Assembly: GCF_023806465.1 (NCBI RefSeq)
Contig: NZ_JAMSLS010000001.1
Coordinates: 434,001 to 498,000, forward strand
Source: Thermomicrobium sp. CFH 73360
GTDB lineage: Bacteria > Chloroflexota > Chloroflexia > Thermomicrobiales > Thermomicrobiaceae
Direction: 5' to 3'
DNA length: 64,000 nucleotides
Each line of letters opens with the position of its first letter. The first letter of the stretch is position 1. Positions 18,973 through 25,251 of the stretch are shown one piece after another. The notes beneath the pieces were generated by a model. That model searched no databases. It was not told where the DNA came from and saw nothing but the letters and a program-made list of their open reading frames with translations. The position numbers and the translations under genes are program-made.

Positions 18973-20769
18973 TTAGTTGGCATGAGTCGGGATGTCAGGA
19001 TGGCGGCCGCCGTCCCAGCTTATTCCCCAGAAGTGCCAGCGGAAGACTTCTTCGAGGGAGCGAAGCTCCTGAGTGATCGCCTCGGGGTTGGGTCGCCCCT
19101 GACTGTCGAACCATTGCCGGAGTGGCTGCGGCCCAGAGACACTCGTGGCATGAGTGGGGAACTCAGGATGCGGCTGCCCGTCCCACGAAACGCCATAGAG
19201 GTGCCAACGGAACCCCTCCACCAGTGTACGGAGAGTCCGCGAGACGGTATCCGCCTTTAGGCGACCATCAGGCGTAAACCATGGGCTCTCGTTGGGATTG
19301 CTCGACACGACGAAACCCCAGCTCATCGTGAGCGTCCGACCAGCCGTGTCGCGAGCGGTCGCGGTCACGCCATACAGCCCCGGCTCAAGCTGACGCGTGG
19401 TAAAGACGAACCAACTCCGCGCATCGTCCTGCGAGATCTCGACGTTCAGGAGTTGGCCGTTCAAGCGGAGCTCGACGCTCGCCAGCGGCTGGTCAGTCGA
19501 GCGCGCTTCGACCGCGATCATAACGGGATCCGTGGGTGGCAGCGTCATGAAATGCATCGGGGAGCGCGTGACAAATCGGATCGTCGAAGCAACCGTCCCA
19601 TGGGTCGGCATCTCCGGATGGTAGGCGCCATCCCAGGAGATACCAAAGAAGTGCCAGCGAAATGCTTCGCTGAGCGCGCGCAGCGACTGCTCAATTTGCA
19701 CCCGGCGCGGCGTCCCGTCGGCCGTAAACCACCATCCGTCACGCGCGTTCGCAGAGACAACGAACTGCCATTGGGCCGTAAAGGAACGGCCGTGAATATC
19801 GGTTGCCGTCGCACGAACGGTAAAAAAGCCGGGCTGCAAGGTCTGCTGCACACTCACAATCTTTGTCCTGTCATCGCCAGTGACCGTCGGGGAGAGCTCA
19901 TTGTTGTTGAGCCAGAGGCGTACGAAGCGCAGACCGACGTCACTCGTGGCGGTCACCGCGATGCGCACGGTACCGGGAGCGACCGTCGCCCAGGGATGGG
20001 GAGTTAACTCCCGGAATGTCGGTCCGGCTGTGACACCACCGCCTCGTGTCGTCACGACACCGGTCGACTCGAAGTTCCAGAAGACAGTGAACGGATCACT
20101 GCGGAAGAGCAGGGCGTCGATGGCACCTTGCCAGCCACCCCAACCGCTCCCGAGACATCCGACCCCCACACCGAGCCCTCCTTGCCCACTCTCTGGCACC
20201 GCCAGCCGAGCTCCAGGGAAGGCCTGCAGATAGCTTGCGAGCGGGCCGGGAGCGCTCGGCAAGAGCCCACCGAGCCCTCGCTGCGACCACCAGCGCCCTC
20301 CGACTGCTTCCCATTCCTGCCAGGTGAGCGGCGTCACCGTGCCGTTCAGCTCCGGCTGGTAGATCAACCGGTCATCGGCAACCCCGTCATCGTTGAGGTC
20401 CACGTCGAGAAACACGTGTGGGGCGACGGCACCGCCACGCGTTACGAACGTCCAATAGCGAATTTCCCTCACTACGGCGAGCGCAGTTCGTGCGACCGTC
20501 GGCTGGACCAATTGCGACCAGATCCGACCCTCGTTCACCACGGCAACAGAGAACTGCAGGCTTCCAGTCCCGTAAGGCGGCGTACCCGGTCCAGGCGCAA
20601 ACTCCTGCTGGGCGAAGCCGCCATTCGTTCCACACGCCTCGACGTAACCGCTCCAGCCGCCCATTGACTCCTGAGCAGCAACCGGGAGAACCGAGAGAAC
20701 TGCTCCAAGGAGTAAGACCGCCACCGCGAGAAGCCGAACGCGCGCCACCAGGTGAGCCGGTTGCCACAT
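18973..20769 (-). CDS. Secreted protein with Ig-like domains and three copies of a 47-residue FRWH module
   Basis: A 598-residue exported protein. Residues 8-33 form a signal peptide (LLAVAVLLLGAVLSVLPVAAQ, cleavage after an A-x-A type site). The next about 230 residues contain many W, G and Y residues and a Ca-like DVDLNDDGVADD stretch. Two Ig/cadherin-like segments follow (ending ATATDIHGRSFTAQWQFVVS and ATARDTAGRTLTMSWGFVVS). Each is followed by a module with the core FRWHxxGxSWDG and ending PTHA/PTHG, and a third module ends the protein: residues about 346-392, 496-542 and 552-598. I know no family name for this module. ATG 20769 is preceded by GGGAAGGG. It is probably a cell-surface or secreted protein; the function is unknown. 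Confidence 0.8.
   Translation of the reverse strand: MWQPAHLVARVRLLAVAVLLLGAVLSVLPVAAQESMGGWSGYVEACGTNGGFAQQEFAPGPGTPPYGTGSLQFSVAVVNEGRIWSQLVQPTVARTALAVVREIRYWTFVTRGGAVAPHVFLDVDLNDDGVADDRLIYQPELNGTVTPLTWQEWEAVGGRWWSQRGLGGLLPSAPGPLASYLQAFPGARLAVPESGQGGLGVGVGCLGSGWGGWQGAIDALLFRSDPFTVFWNFESTGVVTTRGGGVTAGPTFRELTPHPWATVAPGTVRIAVTATSDVGLRFVRLWLNNNELSPTVTGDDRTKIVSVQQTLQPGFFTVRATATDIHGRSFTAQWQFVVSANARDGWWFTADGTPRRVQIEQSLRALSEAFRWHFFGISWDGAYHPEMPTHGTVASTIRFVTRSPMHFMTLPPTDPVMIAVEARSTDQPLASVELRLNGQLLNVEISQDDARSWFVFTTRQLEPGLYGVTATARDTAGRTLTMSWGFVVSSNPNESPWFTPDGRLKADTVSRTLRTLVEGFRWHLYGVSWDGQPHPEFPTHATSVSGPQPLRQWFDSQGRPNPEAITQELRSLEEVFRWHFWGISWDGGRHPDIPTHAN
18976..19734 (-). repeat. Three coding copies of the FRWH/SWDG module
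   Basis: Copies lie at 19594-19734, 19144-19284 and 18976-19116, 141 bases each. Shared pattern: W-F-(T/D)-x-x-G at the start, an amphipathic helix, then FRWH(F/L)(F/Y/W)G(I/V)SWDG, HP(E/D)xPTHA. The first two are separated by an Ig-like segment, the last two by nine residues. Confidence 0.85.
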
Positions 20770-20878
20770 GGTCACCCTTCCCTTCCCGCTCGGATACGAG
20801 CCGAGCACGTCCCGCATCCCCCTCGCTGGGCTCTCTGGAAGCCTAGCGCAGTAGTCAACACATGGCAACAACCCGTCC

Positions 20879-20906
20879 CTTGTCGATATCGCGATATCGT
20901 GATATC
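20879..20906 (+). promoter_or_regulatory. Operator-like triple GATATC repeat in a candidate promoter
   Basis: GATATC occurs at 20885, 20893 and 20901, an exact 8-base step; the first two units make the 16-base palindrome CGATATCGCGATATCG. TTGTCG at 20879 and the last GATATC at 20901 could be -35 and -10 boxes 16 bases apart, so the repeats would lie inside the promoter of the downstream cluster. This is the arrangement of a cooperative repressor site. Confidence 0.45.
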
Positions 20907-20948
20907 CTCAAGATGCTGCCGATACGGCAGGAAAGGAGGAACCAGACC

Positions 20949-21134
20949 ATGCGGACCATCGAACGACTGCTGAGGATCCTGCACCGCGATCGACCACCGA
21001 TCAGTGACCCCGGCTTCGCCGCCTACTACAGCGCCTTGGTTACCGAGGCGGGCAGCGGCGTACCGACCGTTGAGGAAGCGCGCCGTGACTTTGAACCGAT
21101 CCGCCGCCTCATTGAGCGCGCCTTCATCGTCTGA
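20949..21134 (+). CDS. Small protein of unknown function, first gene of a cluster
   Basis: A 61-residue basic-then-acidic protein beginning MRTIERLLRILHRDRPP and containing DPGFAAYYSALVTEAG and PTVEEARRDFEPIRRLIERA. It is predicted to be mostly helical and soluble, with no cysteine. I recognise no family. The ribosome site GAAAGGAGGAA is among the strongest here, which supports translation of this short frame. It heads a run of six plus-strand genes (to 23756) and lies behind the GATATC repeat. Confidence 0.65.
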   Translation: MRTIERLLRILHRDRPPISDPGFAAYYSALVTEAGSGVPTVEEARRDFEPIRRLIERAFIV

Positions 21135-21156
21135 GACTTGCCGTGTAGCCTCTCCG

Positions 21157-21190
21157 TGGTCGATACTGAGCACCAGCGCGGTATCGACCA
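21157..21190 (+). promoter_or_regulatory. Ten-bp inverted repeat before the second gene of the cluster
   Basis: TGGTCGATAC (21157-21166) and GTATCGACCA (21181-21190) pair perfectly across 14 bases, just before the GGGAGG ribosome site at 21192. It could be an operator, a weak terminator or a translation-controlling hairpin. Confidence 0.5.
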
Positions 21191-21202
21191 GGGGAGGCAC
21201 CC

Positions 21203-21394
21203 ATGACCTATCTGGACCGCGACCGTCTCGTCGAATCTCTCCTCCGCGATCTCGACCGCGAGCTGGAACGGTATCCTGCTCTCCGCGCATTCGCCGAACG
21301 GGTTGCTGACACGATCCTTGCGACGCTTGCAGAGCACGAGCGGCGGCTCCACATGGTGACGCCAGAATTCGGTGAAGAGGAACGGAACGGATGA
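21203..21394 (+). CDS. Small acidic helical protein of unknown function
   Basis: A 63-residue protein (MTYLDRDRLVESLLRDLDRE at the start, AEHERRLHMVTPEFGEEE near the end) that should form two or three helices. No motif or family recognised. GGGAGG precedes the ATG, and its stop overlaps the start of the LLM oxidoreductase as ATGA (21391-21394), so the two are translationally coupled and probably work together or share expression needs. Confidence 0.65.
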   Translation: MTYLDRDRLVESLLRDLDRELERYPALRAFAERVADTILATLAEHERRLHMVTPEFGEEERNG

Positions 21395-22290
21395 GCGAGC
21401 AGTCTGCTGCCCCGGCGAACAGCTCTCCGCCCGTGCGTTTCGGCATCGGGACCGGTAACCGCCGCCCCTTCCCCGAACTCTTGGCCCAGTGGCGCTGGAT
21501 CGAAGAACTCGGCTTCGACACCGCCTGGGTCGTTGATCACTTTCTGGCGGCCGACAATGAGGACACCCCGTACTTTGAGGCCTGGACACTGATCGCCACG
21601 CTCGGTGTCCAGACCCAGCGCCTCCGCTTCGGCGTCCTGGTGAGTGGGAACACCTACCGGAACCCCGGCGTGCTGGCCAAAATGGCGGTCACGCTCGACC
21701 ATGCCTCAGGCGGACGGGTCGAACTCGGCATCGGTGCTGGTTGGTGGGAGCGCGAACACCGTGCCTATTCGTTCCCCTTCCCAAGCGTCGCTGACCGGAT
21801 CGCTATGTTGGAGGAAGCGATCCAGATCATCGATCGACTGCAGCGCGAGCGACGCGTCACCTTCCACGGTCGCTTCTACCGCTTCGAGGACGCACCATTC
21901 GAGCCGAAGCCGCTCCAACAGCCTCGCATCCCGCTGATCGTCGGTGCCTTCAAGCCGCGTATGCTTCGGCTCGCCGCACACTACGCCGACATCTGGAACA
22001 CGCGTGGTGAACCGGACGAGGTCGGCGAACTCGCTCGCTTCGTCCGCCAGGCAGCGCGTGAGTTCGGGCGAGATCCAGCGACACTCCGCTGTTCGGTCTT
22101 CACGTGGCGACCGCCGTTTGAGAGTGTGGAACGTTTTCGCTCGCTCGCGATCGCCTATCTCCAACACGGCTTCACCGATCTCGTTTTCCCAATGCCGCCG
22201 GAAGCACAGTGGCCGGTACTTGAGCGCTGTGCACGGGAAGTGATTCCCGAATTGCGACACCGCGCGGCACGGGGTGAGTTCAGTGTCTGA
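21391..22290 (+). CDS. LLM-class (luciferase-like, F420-dependent type) oxidoreductase
   Basis: A 299-residue TIM-barrel flavin/F420 enzyme. It opens with VRFGIGTGNRRPFPELLAQW and continues with EELGFDTAWVVDHF, LRFGVLVSGNTYRNP, KMAVTLDHASGGRVELGIGAGW (the LLM signature) and the QRERRVTFHGRFYRFEDA segment after IQIIDRL. These are the family marks; whether the cofactor is F420 or FMN, and the substrate, cannot be read from the sequence. It overlaps the preceding 63-residue gene by four bases and is followed after 46 bases by a thioredoxin-like gene. Confidence 0.88.
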   Translation: MSEQSAAPANSSPPVRFGIGTGNRRPFPELLAQWRWIEELGFDTAWVVDHFLAADNEDTPYFEAWTLIATLGVQTQRLRFGVLVSGNTYRNPGVLAKMAVTLDHASGGRVELGIGAGWWEREHRAYSFPFPSVADRIAMLEEAIQIIDRLQRERRVTFHGRFYRFEDAPFEPKPLQQPRIPLIVGAFKPRMLRLAAHYADIWNTRGEPDEVGELARFVRQAAREFGRDPATLRCSVFTWRPPFESVERFRSLAIAYLQHGFTDLVFPMPPEAQWPVLERCAREVIPELRHRAARGEFSV

Positions 22291-22336
22291 GACGCTGCCG
22301 GTGTAGGATGAGTCCAGCGGAAAGGGGGTGGGCTCA

Positions 22337-22939
22337 ATGAGCCTTGCAGCCGAACGCTGGGAGCAGGCAATGACGCCTGACGAGTATATCGCCTCGATGC
22401 AGCAGTATCGCGCGGAGTTCGAACGGAACATCACCCGGACGCGTATCATGCCGGGTGACTGGGCAGCGTTCGGACAGGAACCGTTGCACATTCTCATCAT
22501 GACCGAGGACTGGTGCCCGGATTCGGTCCAGTTCGTCCCGATGGTAATTGCGCTCGCCCAGCGTGTGCCAACGGTTGAGGTGCGCCTTGTGCGACGAAGT
22601 GAGCATCAAGACCTCGCCGCACACTATCGGCGGCCAGATGGCACACAGGCTATTCCGACCTTTGTCTTGCTAGACGCAGACTTCCAAGAGCTGGGCGTGC
22701 TCATCGAGCGACCGGAACGCGCTGCTGCGGAGTTGCGCGCGGCGCTCACCGAGTTCGCCCGTACGCACCCAGAACTCGAAGGAGTGGAACGCCCATGGGC
22801 AGAGATGCCACCGGAGACACGTCTGGCCGTTCGGGCGTTCCTGAACGAGTGGCGTGAACAGCAGTTCGACCGCTGGACACGCTACCTGTTTGAGGATCTG
22901 GCCGAGATCGCCAAAACAGCACGAGTCCGCGCGGCTTGA
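22337..22939 (+). CDS. Thioredoxin-like protein with CPDS active site
   Basis: A 200-residue protein. The thioredoxin fold starts at about residue 50 with LHILIMTEDWCPDSVQFVP, in which the second redox Cys is Ser (C-P-D-S), and has the cis-Pro segment TQAIPTFVLLDADF. The first 45 residues are helical (MTPDEYIASMQQYRAEFE) and the last 60 are helical too. A CxxS site allows a monothiol mechanism such as glutathione- or mixed-disulphide exchange but not ordinary CxxC reduction. ATG 22337 is chosen for AAGGGGGTG upstream. This arrangement is known from uncharacterised thioredoxin family proteins. Confidence 0.8.
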   Translation: MSLAAERWEQAMTPDEYIASMQQYRAEFERNITRTRIMPGDWAAFGQEPLHILIMTEDWCPDSVQFVPMVIALAQRVPTVEVRLVRRSEHQDLAAHYRRPDGTQAIPTFVLLDADFQELGVLIERPERAAAELRAALTEFARTHPELEGVERPWAEMPPETRLAVRAFLNEWREQQFDRWTRYLFEDLAEIAKTARVRAA

Positions 22940-22985
22940 CGGGCGGTTTCGCTCGCTGGCCGCGCCGCGTGAAGGGATCGGATCG

Positions 22986-23486
22986 ATGCATGACACGCAG
23001 CAGCCAGGCATCCACCACACGCACTACCGGCAGCCCGGCGGAAATGTCCCTACAGAAGCGACAGGTGCCACCAGCGTACACGCCGAGCGTGTCGAGGGGC
23101 AGATGGTCATTGTGCAGCAGAGCCGCGTCGAGCACCTGACCGGAGCCCGTGTCAGTCTCGAACAGTCCACGGCCAACCACGTCGAAGCACGCAGCGCGCA
23201 GGTCGATCGCAGCGCGATTCGTTCTCTGGAAGCTGAACGGGCCGTAACCCTCCGCAGTGCGATCGCCCTCGCTCGCGTCCGGGAGCTCCGTGCCTCGCGT
23301 GCTCGTATTGGTCTCCTCCGAGCTGACCACGCGATCATCGAGCAAGGGCGTATTGGGATCGCTCTCGTACGCGACCTTTCTGGCCCGGCGCTCCTCCGCC
23401 TCCCTCTCGCAACGCTGGCCACATTTATCGTCGGACTACTAGCTGGGGCACTCTTGGACCGTTCGATCACCGCGAAGCGGAGGTGA
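22986..23486 (+). CDS. Membrane-anchored protein with short solenoid-like repeats
   Basis: A 166-residue protein. Residues about 25-125 are a repetitive pattern in which V/A/I residues recur every six to seven positions (RVEHLTGARVSLEQS, RSAQVDRSAIRSLEAE, LRASRARIGLLRADHAIIEQ), reminiscent of a beta-solenoid such as those in bactofilins, though no family is recognised. A single hydrophobic segment near the C-terminus (LPLATLATFIVGLLAGALL) should anchor it in the membrane with a short basic tail inside. ATG 22986 follows GAAGGGATC. It ends three bases before the next gene, also a membrane-associated small protein. Confidence 0.65.
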   Translation: MHDTQQPGIHHTHYRQPGGNVPTEATGATSVHAERVEGQMVIVQQSRVEHLTGARVSLEQSTANHVEARSAQVDRSAIRSLEAERAVTLRSAIALARVRELRASRARIGLLRADHAIIEQGRIGIALVRDLSGPALLRLPLATLATFIVGLLAGALLDRSITAKRR

Positions 23487-23489
23487 GCG

Positions 23490-23756
23490 ATGGCCACAGC
23501 ATACCGACTCCTCCGGTTCCTCGCCAGTAGTGCTCTCGGTATCGCGGCCGGAGCAGCGGTCGCCGCCGCCCTCTCCTCGGAACGACGGCGTGCATTGGCA
23601 GCATCGCTCCGCGAGCGCTGGCACCAGGCCCGCGAAGCTGCGGAGAGCGAGTCAGCACGGACCGAAGAAGAGCTGTGGGCACGGTTCCGCCAACTCGTCG
23701 GGCTCCCGACAGCTGATGGCCTGCCCCACGACTTTACCGCCCCGCCGTCTCGCTGA
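23490..23756 (+). CDS. Small YtxH-like membrane protein
   Basis: An 88-residue protein with an N-terminal membrane segment (FLASSALGIAAGAAVAAALS) followed by a charged helical stretch (SERRRALAASLRERWHQARE). This Gly/Ala-rich segment plus helix is the layout of YtxH-type gas-vesicle/stress small membrane proteins, but similarity is only general. GGAGGTG precedes the ATG. Its 3' end overlaps the convergent cyclase gene by 23 bases. Confidence 0.65.
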   Translation: MATAYRLLRFLASSALGIAAGAAVAAALSSERRRALAASLRERWHQAREAAESESARTEEELWARFRQLVGLPTADGLPHDFTAPPSR

Positions 23757-24414
23757 ACACTGCGTAGGCCCGCACCGGTACTGCTGATCCAGCACGGATC
23801 GGGATCGGTGCGGCATGGAAACGGAACGCTCGTCCAACGAGTGAGCTCAGATTCCGCAGGTTCTCGACGATCGGTATGCCTGCGGCGAGCAGTTTACTGT
23901 GCACGGGGCGGCTGAGATCGGCGACATTGTCGATGTTCCAGCTGTCGATACCGACAAGCACCGCGCCCGCCGCGATCAGTGACTCGGCAGCCTCACCCAC
24001 CAGATGCGGATTTGCTGCCAAGTACCGCTCCGTTCCCCAGTGGCGATCCCAGCCAGTGCAAATGAGAACGGCACATCCTGCCAGTTCCAAGCCGGCAAAG
24101 CGTTCCGCGCCGACCCCAAGCCGCCCCTGTGCAACCAACCAACGGACATCGATGACAACGCCTGGGAGGTCGGCAGTCCGCTCCAGAGGAAGCGTCGCCA
24201 GGTCTGCACCACCTTCGTACCGGTGGAATGGTGCATCCAGATAGGTTCCGGAATTTCCGATGAACGTATAGCGGTGGATCACAAAGCTCGTGCTGCTGGC
24301 ATACGAAGCAGCCGTTGCTGTACGCGTTCGATACTCCACGAGCTCTGGCTGAGGCAACCCCGGGAACATTGGAATACTCGCATCGAAAGGATGTGTGAGA
24401 TCGATGACGACCAT
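23734..24414 (-). CDS. Cyclase-family protein (kynurenine formamidase-like)
   Basis: A 226-residue metal-dependent hydrolase. It starts MVVIDLTHPFDASIPMFPG, and has the metal/active-site signature GNSGTYLDAPFHRYEGGADL (the HxxxxxD-type histidine region) and VGIDSWNIDN. The family includes kynurenine formamidase (KynB), isatin hydrolase and polyketide-associated cyclases; with no tryptophan-degradation genes next to it the substrate stays open. ATG 24414 is chosen for AAGGGGG before it. The gene is convergent with and overlaps the YtxH-like gene. Confidence 0.85.
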   Translation of the reverse strand: MVVIDLTHPFDASIPMFPGLPQPELVEYRTRTATAASYASSTSFVIHRYTFIGNSGTYLDAPFHRYEGGADLATLPLERTADLPGVVIDVRWLVAQGRLGVGAERFAGLELAGCAVLICTGWDRHWGTERYLAANPHLVGEAAESLIAAGAVLVGIDSWNIDNVADLSRPVHSKLLAAGIPIVENLRNLSSLVGRAFRFHAAPIPIRAGSAVPVRAYAVFSETAGR

Positions 24415-24585
24415 CCGCAGCCCCCTTCTTTCGTTCGCGCGTACACCGAGTGCAGCGTAGAAGACGCCGAGTGACACTGTGATCGTACAGCGTCCTCTTC
24501 AGCCCTCGTGACCGGATGAGCGAAAACAGGTAGGCTGCACAAGGCGTTCGGACAAGGATGAACAAATGCTTGAGCACGAACTTCC

Positions 24586-25251
24586 ATGCATAATGGTCAT
24601 CACACAGCCTCGTCGCGAGGTCGAACCGGACTGGTAAACGTCCTGAGAAATCGGCGGTTCCTGGCGAGCCAGGTGGTATTGCTCCTCGCCGTCGCTGGCT
24701 TTACACAGTTCCAAGTGAGCGTGCCTCCCTTTCTCCGTTCTGAAGCGAATTTTCCGGAGCGCGCTCTCGGCCTGCTCTTCGCCCTCAATATGCTCGTTGT
24801 GGGTGCCCAAGTACTGGTGGCGCGCTGGATCGGCAAGACACCGCTGGTATACCTGCTTGCCGGTACCGGTTTGGGATGGGCGCTTGCCTCCACCGTTATC
24901 GGATTCGCGCCGAAGGAGCCGTTACTCGCCTTCCTCGGGGCACTGCTCTACTCCGTGGCTGAACTCCTGTTCGTTCCTGCAGCGGGTGGGGTTGTGATCG
25001 CGCTCGCTGACCTAGAGCATCGAGCTCGGTCTCTTGCCTTCTCCAGTGTCGTTTGGGCGATCGGCGAGGGAGAATCGGCTTGGATCGCCGGAACACTCCT
25101 TGAGAGAGGAACAAGCCTGGCACTCTGGGGTGGAACAATCGCGATGATGGTCGTGATGAGTTTCCTTGCCTGGGGATTCGTTCGCTGGCCCGAACCAAAG
25201 CCCCTTCTCCAGTCCGTTGTCGTCAACGAGGTTGGAACAGACGATGGCTGA
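24586..25251 (+). pseudogene. C-terminal half of an MFS transporter
   Basis: A 221-residue frame with about six hydrophobic segments that begins at VNVLRNRRFLASQVVLLLAV, the point where the second half of a 12-segment MFS exporter begins, and continues as GLLFALNMLVVGAQVLVARW and AELLFVPAAGGVVIALADLE. The first half is absent: upstream there are only about 170 bases before the divergent cyclase gene, and no ribosome site precedes ATG 24586. It is best read as a 5'-truncated remnant, though an expressed half-transporter cannot be excluded. Its end overlaps the start of the ATPase gene by eight bases. Confidence 0.7.
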
